A stretch of 64,000 bases of DNA, taken from Diorhabda sublineata. Taxonomy: Eukaryota; Arthropoda; Insecta; Coleoptera; Chrysomelidae. Below the pieces are notes generated by a model. That model ran no database searches, was not told the DNA's origin, and saw only the letters and a program-made list of their open reading frames with translations. Every line of letters begins with the position of its first letter. The stretch's first letter is position 1. Of the stretch, positions 49,001 to 59,972 are shown one piece after another. The DNA lies in contig NC_079474.1 in assembly GCF_026230105.1 (NCBI RefSeq), positions 26,182,794-26,246,793 on the forward strand. The letters run 5' to 3'. The position numbers were made by a program, and so were the translations under genes.

Positions 49001-49777
49001 GTTTCTACATTAGTATGTAAAATTTTCAGGCACTTTTGATAGCGTGGCACAAGTTTTCATTTGCCTTATTTATAGTGTCGTCAACCATGTTGTAATATTC
49101 TTTCAGCTGTCTGTCATTATCTTTGAAAAGTGACTACTACGGAAAAGTTTTTGGTGTGAGAAGAGATGAAGAGGTCCCGGCTGTATGGAGGATAATCGAA
49201 CAATTCATAGTCAAATGTCACGTTCGAGTGAGGTCAAGCATTTTCAAAAAAAAAATCAACACCTTATGGTAGTAATCTCCATCGCTTGTTCTGAATTGTA
49301 CAGCTTAATTTCTTGATGTGTCGTACTAAGCATGTGGATTGATTGTTTAGCCTCGTGGTAAGAAAACAATCAGCAAAAGCCTTTTTTGTAAAAAAAAAGT
49401 TGTAGTTTCAATATTTGCTTAAACGCGACTTTTGTTGGGAACGAAGGGGTATCCATTCCGTTTATTTTCTGGGGTGTTCTAAAAATTTCATCCCTCGTGG
49501 TTACCTAACAAAATAAATCACTACGGTCTCCATTTTAGGGTGTCAAAAACTGAAGTGTACTGCTTACCCATTGTTTCTTGTGTCGTTTAGTATGAACTTC
49601 GGACACCCAACGTGCCCTAGCTGTAAGATCACAGTTTTGCATAAACTTCCCTTCAATTGCGAGAACCAGGTCATCAGTAACCCAAGACGGACGTCTACAT
49701 CGTTCTTCATTGTGTTCTAGATCACGTTCTTCATGGAACTATCTGACCTATGTTCTAATCATTGGATCACTCACAGC
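49001..49777 (-). pseudogene. mariner transposase pseudogene
   Basis: Read on the minus strand from 49777: AVSDPMIRT, FHEERDLEHNEERCRRPSWV, TDDLVLAIEGKFMQNCDLTA match the N-terminal block MIRRWVxxFNEGRENVHDExRSGRPSVVTDELVxAVExKIxENRRFT. ARWVSE and STLQFLT follow, with the middle helix-turn-helix deleted. CTIQNKRWRLLP, GVDFFFENA and PHSN (about 49310-49225) match AIQNKRRGLLSxGVVFLHDNARPHTA; the catalytic HDN has decayed to FEN. DYELFDYPPYSRDLFISSHT matches WEVFxHPPYSPDLAPSDYH. KLVPRYQKCLKILHTNVE at the end matches KLVPRYDKCLNxxGDYVE. Several stops and frameshifts show it is dead. TIRs are not evident. Confidence 0.8.
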
Positions 49778-50835
49778 ATTTTTTTCTTAAACTTTATTTG
49801 CCGATGAATTTACTTGCATTTATGAAACGAATCACAAATCTGATTTCACAAGGGGTGGTATTTTTAATTAAGATTGACATTATGAGCATTACAAAGAACA
49901 CATCGACAGCAGCGATATGAAAATGTACACTTATCTTGCTGTAGCAAGAGTAAGTACTCGGACGCATGCTCGGAATTGCGATCGCTGCCGTTAATAGAAA
50001 TAGAAATGGAACTTCAAATCTAGATATACCTCGTATGATTGAGGTTATTAATTTTGTGTTTCTTCCCAATTGATGAATGCTATGTTTTATCTTGATACAT
50101 CTAAGCAAATCCATCTTTTTTAATTGCTCATAGAAAAACAAATTTTCATCATTTCATTTCGCATTGCCAATTTTCTCTCTATAATTTAAGCAAAATATCA
50201 GAAAACATTCAAATCGGTTAGAATCACGTCTGTCTATTTACGAGAAAGGAAATGACTAATCCAAAATTTATCCTGAATTCATCCAGGCTATGCCAAGTAA
50301 AAAATAACTCAATTTTGAACGTATAATCACTTTCGAATCGCTTCGAAATCGAATCTCGTCTCCAGAAAAAGTTTGGAAACGCATTTGCAGATCGGGAATT
50401 TTTCTTATATCCCTCTCAATTTCCTCGCACTTTATAGACTTGTAATTGACTGGCAGTTCAAGAAGAGAAAATTCGATGTTACAGCTACAGCCTTAGAGAT
50501 AAAAAGTTCTACTATTTAGGGATGCGAAACAGTTTCTATTCAAAGAGGTTTTGCGTCTTTTCACTCGATGGCATGGAATCAATTCTTTGAAATATTCTTG
50601 CTCTATTGGAAACTCACGATGACATCTAGGACTTAGGTATACACATAAAAGATATAAAAATCAACCCAACCGCATATAATATTCACATATTGATATGGAA
50701 CGAGTTCGAAAAAAATGTATTCCACGTAATAGAATCAACAGAAAGTTGAATTTTTCTCTATACAGTAGAAACTAATGTGATTTTCGTGAGATATCAAACC
50801 ACAAGAAATAATTGAATGTTACACTTTCACAATCT
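49778..50835. other. non-coding, nothing recognised
   Basis: A 115-codon minus-strand frame (49794-50141) has no known motif and is probably chance. The rest is A+T-rich. Confidence 0.45.
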
Positions 50836-51075
50836 ACAGAATGTTGCGGGACACGAAGCAAAAAATTCGAGAATGAGTAGACGACGTGGAAATGATCCTG
50901 TGACATAAAAAATACGACCTCTCGTTTCTGAGTAGTAGGTTTCTAAAGTTGCGACATCAAAACTTGAGTGTTTGTCAAAATAAATAATTCTACACTACTA
51001 CTTGAAGACCATGGGTGGCTCATGACCGATGGTTAACAAACAGTAAATTTTACAGTGACATCCTGTACAATCTAA
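50836..51075 (+). repeat. left long terminal inverted repeat
   Basis: Inverted partner of 52369-52654. The inner block 51001-51070 is the best conserved; the outer 60 bases have diverged. Confidence 0.75.
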
Positions 51076-51299
51076 AGATAGTAAAAAAGGTACTCTTTGC
51101 TTAACTCGATCAAATTTATGGTTTAGGAGATATGTAGATGTTTAGATCTTTGTATATGCCAAGAAAACAGTGCGTCATGAAGAGAAATTCTGAAAAAAAT
51201 TATCATAAATTGTATTTATTAATTGAAATTACTTACAGGAGGTATTAAAACACAATCAAACATTTTCTAGAGAACTGATGAATACATAAATATACATTT

Positions 51300-52150
51300 T
51301 TTACCTACCATTAGGAAGCGTCTGTCCAAAAAAATACCGAAATAACATCGAACTATACGCACACCATTTAGAACAAAAGACATTAGACGCAGTTGATGCT
51401 AATACCACAGCTATCGTACGCAAAATGTCACTACAATTTAACATTTCATTTATAGGATTTTCCAGGAGCAGCTTCTTTACCCTAATCAAGTCCAGAAAGT
51501 GTATGCCATGGAAGTAGAGGATCATCCAGCAAGACTGGCTTACGCTCGTTGGTTTCTTGATAAATAACGAGTTGACAATACAATTATTGGTGAATTATTG
51601 TTTACTAATAATTTTCAGTAATGGACAGATAAAAATCCTTACGGTGCAATTCAACCAAAGAATCAACATCGATTTTGTTGTCCACATGTGTGGACAGGAA
51701 TAGTGGGTAATAATTTAGTAGGTTCATACTTTTTTGATAATAACCTTAATAATCAGCGATACTCAGAATTTTTCCAATATTATTTCTCATCCATATTATG
51801 TGATATATCTCCAAACAGAGCCATGTGGGGCATGCACGATGGAGTCCCTCCCCTCTTCTCAAGTGATGTGAAAAATCATGTTATTAACATTATTCCTAAT
51901 AGGTGGATTGGTCCCTTTGCAATCTCACCACGTTCCCCTGAATTAAGTACAAGTGATTCATTATTTTGGGATAGCTTAAAAGTTTGGTATATGCAAAATG
52001 TAAAAACAAAGAACGAAATAATCGATAGGATAAACTTCCATTGTAAGGCTATGCAGAATCCTGGAATACTCTTCCTATTTCAAAGAAATATCCTTCGTAC
52101 ACTCTGGAAGTGTATGAAAGTGCGAGGAGTCCACTTAGAACCTTCATTAT
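51300..52150 (+). pseudogene. transposase pseudogene, DUF4817-type HTH with DDE core
   Basis: N-terminal segment LDAVDANTTAIVRKMSLQFN (51385 onward) is the second helix-turn-helix region. After a frame change VEDHPARLAYARWFLDK gives the linker, ending at a stop. GELLFTNN is the damaged first-aspartate strand (family VLFTDEA). A 187-codon open frame (51688-52251) then gives MWTGIVGNNLVGSYFF, MWGMHDGVPPLFS (second catalytic aspartate intact, family WFQHDGAPPHFS), NRWIGPFAISPRSPELSTSD (third aspartate present, family PRSPDLTPLD), IIDRINFHCKAMQNPGILF and LWKCMKVRGVHLEP. The C-terminal homology ends near 52150; the last 30 codons of the frame are not family-like. It lacks the first catalytic aspartate and has frameshifts and a stop upstream, so it is inactive. 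Confidence 0.88.
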
Positions 52151-52368
52151 ACTTTTTTTTTTATTTGATAAGTTGCAGGCTTATCAACAAGAATTTTCTA
52201 CATTTTAATTTTTTATGTTCGACAATATTCAGTTCAATTAGAAATATTTGATTGTGCTTTGATGCATTTGATTAATTTCTCTTTATGCGAACGGTTTCCT
52301 TTAATAAAGAGTCTCTTTTTGTTAAAAAAACGATTGGAAAATTTATATTTGCTATCTTTAGATAGTAC

Positions 52369-52654
52369 AGGTTGTCTCTGTAAAAGTTACGGAGTCTTAA
52401 CCATTGGGCATGAGCCGCCTCTGGCCTTCAGATTGTAATGTAGAATTATTTATTCAGTAATCGACACTACATGGACATACGTAGTCATCCATTGAAAATT
52501 CATAAGGTTCGTATGTATAATTTAGAAAATATAGTTGAATATAATTTCTGATCTCACAACTTTGAAGGTTTATAACTCGGAAACGAGGAGTCGTATGAGA
52601 AAATTTTTTCCATCACACATTATTATTTTTACGTCAAGACCCGGAACACCCTGC
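52369..52654 (-). repeat. right long terminal inverted repeat
   Basis: Contains GTACAGGTTGTCTCTGTAAA, GGGCATGAGCCGCCTCTGG, ACTTTGAAGGTTTATAACTC and the terminal GACCCGGAACACCCTG. Inverted partner of 50836-51075, and closely similar to the MITE-like copy at 57745-58135. Confidence 0.8.
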
Positions 52655-52677
52655 CCCGAGAAAACGTACATGTATTG

Positions 52678-53112
52678 GATTGGCGACAAAGTAATTTTGG
52701 TTTTTTTAGTATAAAATAAAACACTGCTTCTTAAGAAAGAATAGTTTTTAATCAAATATATATTTTCCATTTTGATCAATGACCTTTTTCTATATTCCTT
52801 TCATCTTCATGATTTAACGCTCACAAAATTTCTGGTTTTATCGGCAAAAAACTGAACCAGGTGCGACTGAAGGTTATCGTAATTTGTGAAAATTTGACTA
52901 TTCAAAGAATTCTGCAAACTTCGAAATAAATGGTCAGATGATGCTCGATCAAGGCTGTAACTGGGATGTGGCATCACTTCCTAGTCAACCTCCAATATTT
53001 CAATATTCTTCCACAAGTTGCAAAAGATGCTTGAGGCGTTGCATTATCATGGTGGAACTCAACCTTTCCGATTTGACAATTCCGGCCGTTTTTTTGATTA
53101 TTCCTTCCATCT
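52678..53112 (-). pseudogene. mariner element 3' half (different family)
   Basis: On the minus strand from 53110: KRPELSNRKG, FHHDNATPQASFA (53041-53062 region, second catalytic aspartate) and, after a frame change, EVMPHPSYSLDRASSDHLFR (third aspartate retained as SSD), SLQNSLNSQIFTNYDNLQSH and FADKTRNF. These match KRPELxNRKGVVFHHDNARPH...EVLPHPxYSPDLAPSDYHLFRSLQNxLxxQxFxNYEE.... Past the coding end the sequence finishes ACCAAAATTACTTTGTCGCC at 52681, which looks like the terminal repeat of this mariner type. The 5' half is missing: homology stops near 53112. The end lies only about 25 bases from the right end of the element at 50836-52654. Confidence 0.78.
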
Positions 53113-54297
53113 ATTGGTTATTCAAATGAAAAATTACGAGTGCAATTAATTTAATATTATATTAGAAACAAATACTTAATTAATTTGTACAGTTTATAAA
53201 TCAATTACATATATATGTCACATATATGATGCCATGCATGAAGACTAGATTTGACTTTAAGTCAACCCTGACATATACAAAAGTTTTCTCTCGGGATTTG
53301 TGAACAGTCATGGAAAATGGGTCTAATTGGAAATTGGCAACGATTCATGATGCATGGTGCGTTCCACAAATAATATAAATAAACAATTGATTTTCTTGGT
53401 CCAACCTCAAACCAAACACCTATTGGTTTAGTGTTGCTTAACAACGACAAATAATGGGATAGCTTTAGTGTTCTTCTGTCGTTAAAGCATTTAATTGCTC
53501 CATATATTATTATTTTCCAATAGATGTGAGAAAGAGTCATATTTTCCAGTTTTTGTTTAAGTGGATTACCCAAACGCCACCTTGTTGTTATTTCCCTTCT
53601 AATAGTAAAAGTTTATATTTGAGTTGATTATCAAAATCACGGATTATCGACATATTCTAAAAATAAATCCTAGCTATATCGATTTATCGTCTCCGAAACC
53701 TCCTGCATATGTGAATAATTTTTTTTTCAAAATACTCCTATGATGTTGTTTTTTGGTGTCTATATAAAAAAAGTATGCCATACGGTTAATGACATATCAC
53801 GATATCCAATTTTTATTTTTCAGCCAAGTTTAAATTCAAAGTCACAGTGAGCCCAACTATTTGTAAATTTTCTTTATGTCAAGTTCCAACTCTTTTTTTC
53901 TAACAGCATCAGGTAAATAGACGACTGAACAATATCATTTTCAGTTCAAACCGTTTGTGAATTGAATATTTACCAAAGGTTTTAGCTTGCATGGCTGGTC
54001 TTCGGATTAAAACAACTCCACAAATACACAGTTACAGAGTTAGGTGAAAGGTGACTTTTAACCGAAATGTTTGTAGCATGGAAAGGGTTCGGTGCACAAA
54101 TAAATAACGATTTTAGTGGAACAAATAGGCCAGTTCCAGAGCGAACACATTAAAAGAATATAATCGTTTTAAAGTTGATGATAAAAATTCCATTGTTCAT
54201 AAAGCATGGAAAAAATTAGTCCTCCTTACTCCTCCTTCGAATGTTTTGTGAAAATGTATGCTGTACAATGATTGGTTACAAAAACTGAAACTAGTAA
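53113..54297. other. non-coding; one unassigned frame
   Basis: A minus-strand 103-codon frame at 53262-53573 contains SNTKPIGVWFEVGPRKSIVY and is protein-like, but no family is recognised. The rest is A+T-rich. Confidence 0.4.
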
Positions 54298-54560
54298 AAA
54301 TTATTTCACCAATATATGTAGATGATGTGGTATTACGAAATAAGATCGAGAACCTAGTGAAGGAGAAATTTGAATAGAAAAATGGAAATGAATACTAACA
54401 ATGAAGTGAAGATCATGAAGTGTGAGTAACAGAATGAAAGTATGTATGAAATAAAATGGACTGGGACGTATGAATATCTGAGCACCATATTGACAGAAGA
54501 CGGGAAGATGGGAGCAGTTATAACAAATAAAAAAGGAGATCATTGAGATAAAACTATCCA
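54298..54560 (+). pseudogene. LINE reverse transcriptase fragment (palm motif C onward)
   Basis: The plus-strand frame opens with PIYVDDVVL (54304), matching the RT motif-C block (x)YADDVVLI with both catalytic aspartates. Frame changes then give NMEMNTNNEVKIMKCE, equivalent to the MxxNxxKTKVMxC segment that follows in LINEs. EYLSTILTEDGKMGAVITN (54474) corresponds to FKYLGSxITEDGxMExEIxxRI. Motif spacing is correct for this part of ORF2. Upstream and downstream LINE sequence is missing. It is an inactive fragment. Confidence 0.75.
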
Positions 54561-54894
54561 TTAACCCTACAATACTAAAATGTTTTTATTTTACTTTAAT
54601 ATAATTGTGTCGTAAATTCATCGACTTAAAAAAACGTACATCTCCAAATTTATCAAAAAACCCAATTTCTTTGGTCAAAAATAATTACTACTAATTGATT
54701 ATAAAAACAAAGTATTTGAAATACATTCAGTACACCATTTCTTACGATGTGAGAAATGAAACTATTATTTCTTAAGAAAATAGGATTGTTGCAGGTTTTT
54801 TCACCTTCCGCATAATGCTGTTTATTCAATGGACAATAGGATTTCTTCTATGGTGTAATATTGCGCCGCAAGTTTTTATCACATAGTCCACCTT

Positions 54895-55165
54895 CAAATC
54901 TTCATGTAAGGCTTAACAAGTTTATGACTTAGATCAAAGGTACCAATTGAGTTTTTTCACTTGTAACGTTATTGCAGAAACATTTAACATGAACTAATAC
55001 AAGCAGCGTCAATCATTTCAAAAAAAATACGCAAGGATCATCGTTTTGTCTTTTTGCAACAAGACATGTTGGAGCATAATTGGTCAAAAGTTTTGTTTGG
55101 TTACAGTTTAAAGTTATTGCGAGTTTTTTTTATAAAATTCCGAAATTTCTGCCTTCTCGTGCATT
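54895..55165 (-). pseudogene. piggyBac transposase C-terminal fragment
   Basis: One minus-strand frame reads FDQLCSNMSCCKKTKR, stop, SLRIFFEMIDAACISSC, stop, MFLQ and TFDLSHKLVKPYMKI. This matches the piggyBac block DxxDQxCxxxSxxRKTxRWPxxxFxxMxDxAxINSYxxFL... followed by the xLxxxLVxPxM segment that follows it. A preceding EKAEISEFYKK may be the (K)PxIIxFYNxTKGG block in another frame. All are in the proper order. It is a third piggyBac relic, differing from those at 21640 and 33898. Several stops and the missing N-terminal two-thirds make it inactive. Confidence 0.7.
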
Positions 55166-55227
55166 GTTTGTGGATAGTAGTAGAACAAGTTCATTTTTTG
55201 GGGATATATGAGATTAGTGTTTTGGTT

Positions 55228-55421
55228 TTATAGGAACAAACTATCGATGAATGGATTTCTCATACCTATGGCTCTAACATTTCTGATGGAATTTCTTTTC
55301 AGTGTTTTTAGAGTCCTAATAATTTTCAATGTATTTGGATCTTTCAGAAGTTTGTCAGCTGATTTTAGTACTCGATATTCCATTATGACGTTGCACTGAG
55401 TACCATAAACACTTTTAATAA
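55228..55421 (-). other. unrecognised minus-strand open frame
   Basis: About 64 codons without a stop, including MEYRVLKSADKLLKDPNTLK and IIRTLKTLKRNSIRN. It is hydrophilic and helix-forming in character, directly upstream of the piggyBac fragment on the same strand, but does not match piggyBac motifs I know. A plus-strand frame (55208-55399) overlaps it. The true status is unclear. Confidence 0.2.
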
Positions 55422-55699
55422 ATTATGCTGGATTTCTTATACCATACCCATTTTTAACTTGTGAAAAAAATCTTTTTTCAGTACTACAACTTTGTAGAAT
55501 TTACGATGCACATTCTGTCAAAGCGCAAAATAAATGAAAATTGACTCGCTTACACACATACAGGTATATCAAACTTAAACTTAATAAGGAAGGTATTGAG
55601 ACGCTGCCCTGAAGACACTAATTGACTCAAGAAATTAGTCGCAGAAAATCATGTGTGATACAATTTACAATACTGTCTTGCTCTAGGGTTAAACAAGAC
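55422..55699. other. non-coding, nothing recognised
   Basis: No motif recognised. Confidence 0.5.
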
Positions 55700-55975
55700 T
55701 ATATTGGGGCATAAACATAGAAGTGAACTATTCAAACGAAAACTGGACAATGGGAAAGAAGTATACATCAGGATGAACACAACAGGTGAACTACCTAAGA
55801 TGAATTGCGGTAAAAAAGGGAATGGAACAAATGAAGAAATGAAACAAGTACTCATAATAATGGAAGAAGATAGAGGAAACTGGTAAAATGGTGAACAGCC
55901 ATCACAAAATGGAAACCAAGAAGTGATATAAAGACAACAAAAGAGAATTAGTGAGAGACGGAAATAGTTGAAACT
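55700..55975 (+). other. A-rich open frame, possible LINE ORF fragment
   Basis: The plus-strand frame from 55704 gives a 60-codon stretch (MGHKHRSELFKRKLDNGKEV, then GELPKMNCGKKGNGTNEEMK). Its amino-acid composition (K/E/N-rich, hydrophilic) is protein-like. The A-rich coding strand resembles the LINE fragments in this window. I could not assign it to a family. Confidence 0.25.
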
Positions 55976-57744
55976 CTCCAAAAGTTTGACTTTTTGTCGT
56001 ATTTCATAAACAATTTATCACTAAATACCAAAATTCATGGCTGATTTCTGAGGCGAACCAATTGATTCGATATACAAAATAATTCTAAATTATTTCAAAA
56101 TATTACTAATTGGTATATTAGAGTAATTTTGAAAACACGAACAATATTGCATCAATGGGGACTCAACGATCATATACAAATTCTTATGTGCATTTTCTGA
56201 ATTTTGAAGCTGTGGGTGATAACTTATAAAGTTTCCTTATGCTGTCTAGTTACTAAAACTATATATTTCAGAATATATCCAATACAAACTAAAATTGTGA
56301 GTCAAGGTTCACTTGAAATCCTAGTATTTTGATATATTTAATCCTGGATGCAAAATACCTCATCTAAAAGTTTGTTATGAACTACAACATCACCACTTAG
56401 CCCAATGTGAAGATTTGGAAATAAAACAAAATCGCTGGTATAAGACGTTGGTCAGAGCGAATTATTTCGAATAAGTTAACCTAAGAAATAATTGCTGAAG
56501 GTGAAAATATAAGTTTCTTTAATTTCCTATTTCTTAGACTTTTTGATATGTTTATGTTTCTAAACGCTCTTGTTTTTAGGTTTCTTCTGTTACAAAATCA
56601 GTTTTTCCATTAACCCCCAAAAGATAGGTGAAAATTGATAAAAAACATTAATAAAAAACTAATTTTGGAATAGAAGAGGCCTAAAATTAAGAACATTGAG
56701 AAAAGTAAAAATATATTTATTGATAATGAATATTTATATAGGAAGATCTACGAAATATGTGATATAGATTATAAATAATTAAATATGAATTTTCAACTGT
56801 CTTATAATATGTGAATGATTATATGCCATATACCTTATTTCAACTGGCCTACAAAGGAATTAATAGAGATGCTAATGGCAGTGTTTAGTGCGACCATCGG
56901 ATTTCATTTTAACCAAAACATTTTTTCATTTCCATTTGCCATTGTCGGTTCCGGAGTTTATTGCTTCGATTTTAGTTTCATTGAAAAGGTTCATGAGTAT
57001 TCAAATTTTGTATATAAAATTATATGACAACCTGGTACAAATTCATTTGTATTTTTTGTATTATATGATCAGAGTATGGTACAATTCGATATATATTAGA
57101 ATTATTTTCACTGAATAATTTGCGAATTTTATTTGTCTTCCAAATATTGAAATGATTATTTGAAAATATTAAAAGTATAATATGATATTAAAACCCATCA
57201 GTTTTTGTTAAATATAGTCTATGTGTCCATAGAACAGATATTCTATATTTTTTCATGAAAAATTATTATTTCTCAAGAGTTTTAATGTTTGGATCCAATA
57301 GGTACAAATATATTGATTCTTGTAACATTTCTGTCTCATTGTTCCAAATTGAACACTTTCATTTTGTGCTCATGTTCTTATATCCTTCCATATTTTATGA
57401 CAATGAATAACAATTTTGTCTATCCCTTTAAATGTGTCAATGTACATACCTTAACCCATATCATCAACAAAACTTTTTTGTTCAACATCAATAATTCAAA
57501 ATGAATATTTCTATCGATTACTAAATGTTTCTTTCTGGCAATTGCTGAAGAAGCGACGACTTCGTTTTTATATAATATTCAAGTATCTGTAAATTCCACC
57601 AACGTTTTTTCCACCTTAAACAATCCACATGAACATTCAATTTACAAAAAAGTCAATCTATGAACTTTTCCAGGATGTGCTTTTTTTTGAACCGAATATG
57701 CCAAGATATTTTGATCCAACTGTTTATATTCTCTTCATAACGGG
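55976..57744. other. non-coding, nothing recognised
   Basis: A+T-rich. The frames at 56815-57118 show no family motif. Confidence 0.5.
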
Positions 57745-58135
57745 TAGGTACAGGATTAAAAAAATTCAGAAGTGAGTATATGACGTGAAAATATTGTTGT
57801 TTCTGAGTTATGGACCTCCAAAATTGCGACATCAGAACAAATATTTAAGTATATCTTCTAAATTATACATTCGAACATTATCAATTTTTATTAGAAGATT
57901 ACCACGATCTCGTAGTCTGTTTAAAGGAGTAAATAATTTTTCAATACTGTTTGAAGGCCAGGAGCGGCTCATGCCTAATCATTAATAATCCGTAACTTAC
58001 GGGGACAGCCTATACAATCTAGAGATCCATTCAAGATTCATAATGTTTAAATGTTTAATTTTAAAAATATACTATTATATAATTTCACAACTTCGAATGC
58101 CTATAATTCAGAAACGATTACGTGGAAATCTTTTA
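57745..58135. mobile_element. MITE-like deletion derivative of the 50836-52654 element
   Basis: The left half (57785-57990) carries GAAAATATTGTTGTTTCTGA, AAATTGCGACATCAG, TCTAAATTATACATTCGAAC and GGAGCGGCTCATGCCTAATC. All are counterparts of the left TIR of the larger element or the complement of its right TIR. The right half (58026-58130) gives the reverse-oriented TIR: ATTCATAATGT, ATAATTTCACAACTT, GCCTATAATTCAGAAACGAT. The two TIRs lie nearly next to each other with no transposase between. This is what a short non-autonomous element made by internal deletion looks like. The outermost tips are eroded. Confidence 0.7.
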
Positions 58136-59844
58136 ATAAAAATAAAGTTTCTTATCCCTCTCATTCTATCTATACCTTCATGCTACAGTTTTATAATACT
58201 AAACAACAAAAATATTTCTTTGGGTTGTAATTGAACTGTGCACTTCGTTATATAACTCATGAATTGCTTCTGGGATGTAACATCGGCTTTTTGACCCTTC
58301 ACTAGGCACTAAAGTTTTCTTTATTTATTCTCCTGAGTAAACTACCTCGTTCCATTCATTACTCCAACGGTTCTTTCATTTTGGTTTGACAAGTTATATT
58401 CTCCATTCTCTTGTCTCCCTTAAGCGTTATACTATAAAGACTGTAACTTGTAGAGAACAACGCGGACAAAGCGGAGAAAAAAATTGAGACCACTTCACTG
58501 CAACTGTTTCTTTTAGAGTTGTTTTATATGCTTATAATGAAAGAATGTTGAGAAGTTATGTTCATATGAATTTTCTCTGTTTCGTTATTAGAACAACGTT
58601 ATTCTCGCACGCATTTTCGTGTAAGAATGGACTGCTATCCTTAAACGATTTCGGTAATTTTTTTTGTTGTGGATTGGTAGCCCTGAATAACAGTTGGAAC
58701 AGCTGCCTGGACGATGCATTATGCATAAGTTCAAGACATAATTCACAAAGAATTAAAATGAGAAATTTTTATGGAAAGACCTTAAAATGAATAGATTGTT
58801 TGATATATTAATATTTTTGTGTCACTATATACAGAGGAAAATTATATATCGCGATAGTTAAGTTCTTCACCCGAAATTCCGTGTGATAAATAACTAGTAT
58901 TGTGATATGATATTTTTAAATAGGGAGTTTATTAAAAAGGCTTTTCAATACAGATGTTTCTAATTTAAATTAGCATTTTTGATTACAGAATTACATCTTT
59001 CAAATTATTGAGTCTATGTTTTATCAGTTGTTGGGTTTGATATTTATCTACTACCCACTGTTCCATACTTTCCTATATTAGACAATTACTACCTTTATTT
59101 CGACCTATTTCATTATCGACTTGTTTCTTTATTTCACATCCTTCCATAGTTTTCGTGATCATTGTTTATTGTTTCATTTTCATTTTATGTTTATACCAAT
59201 TCATTCAATTGTTTCTTTTTTATGATTTTCATCTATTACTATTTGCTTTCATCTTTTCTGATGATTACAACTGTGTATTCAGGATTCAATTCAAATTATC
59301 ATTCACGTTTAGGTGATTCTTATTGTATATTATTTACAAATTTCTTCTTTCTATAGAATTAAGTCACAATCAATATCATCCCATATGTGTGTAATACATT
59401 ATTCAGTCCAGTTTAGTTTTCAAATTTTTGTACATTGCTAATTTCTCTTTTTAAGTCACCTGCTCTTCTAAATAATCACAGTGAATGAATTATAAGCCAA
59501 ATGTACAAAATTATTGTATCTTCTCCCACTGTTTCGGAATTCTTGCAAGATTAATTACATAATTGCCACAACTATCTCTTTACTTCTTCACCTATGCATG
59601 ATTTAATGTGTTATTACATCTTTTCGGCAATCCTTATGTGTGCTTGAAATTCTTTCCTTGATTTCTTCGATTTTCTCCTCTTTTTATTATACAAGATATA
59701 TTTTGGTACATCAAAGTTTGTTTTCCATTTAGTTCAATCTATAATTTGATCCTAGATTCCTAGACTCTACTTCTTAAATAATTAGATAACTCTGAAGTTT
59801 CATATATGTTCTTTCATTCTCATCCTTATCATTTACAAAATTAT
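58136..59844. other. non-coding; T-rich plus strand
   Basis: No motif was recognised. The A-rich minus strand between 59400 and 59840 has E/K-rich stop-interrupted frames that could be the downstream part of a LINE (see next entry) but are not diagnostic. Confidence 0.35.
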
Positions 59845-59972
59845 ATCCTATTCATCCGGCTTCTACTAATTATGGTTTTTCTGAGTTTTATGATACATTC
59901 CATTATTTCATTCAGCTCTCGTCCTATTCTTGCTCTTCGGTCTCCAATTATGATTGTCGCTTCTCTCTAGCA
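59845..59972 (-). pseudogene. possible LINE endonuclease scrap
   Basis: The minus-strand frame gives REATIIIGDRRARIGRELNE followed by about 20 more codons to a stop. In LINE endonucleases of the APE type the motif IIIGDFNARIG carries a catalytic aspartate and asparagine. Here the aspartate is present but the asparagine is replaced by arginine. The surrounding frame is A-rich, as in other LINE fragments here. With only one motif the call is tentative. Confidence 0.3.

Larger units (their letters stand above)
50836..52654 (+). mobile_element. near-complete Tc1/mariner-superfamily element with long TIRs
   Basis: Left sequence ACAGAATGTTGCGGGACACG (50836) and right sequence CCCGGAACACCCTG (ending 52654) are inverted. 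Pairing continues inward: CTCTCGTTTCTGAG against the complement of CTCGGAAACGAGGAG, then AAAGTTGCGACATC against the complement of GATCTCACAACTTT. It ends in a strong block at 51001-51070 (GGTGGCTCATGACCGATGGT) against 52369-52435. Each TIR is thus about 230-280 bp. The transposase pseudogene lies between them on the plus strand. Total length is about 1.8 kb. Two other relics in the window (11531-12076 and 57745-58135) are deletion derivatives of the same family. No clean target-site duplication was found. Confidence 0.85.
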
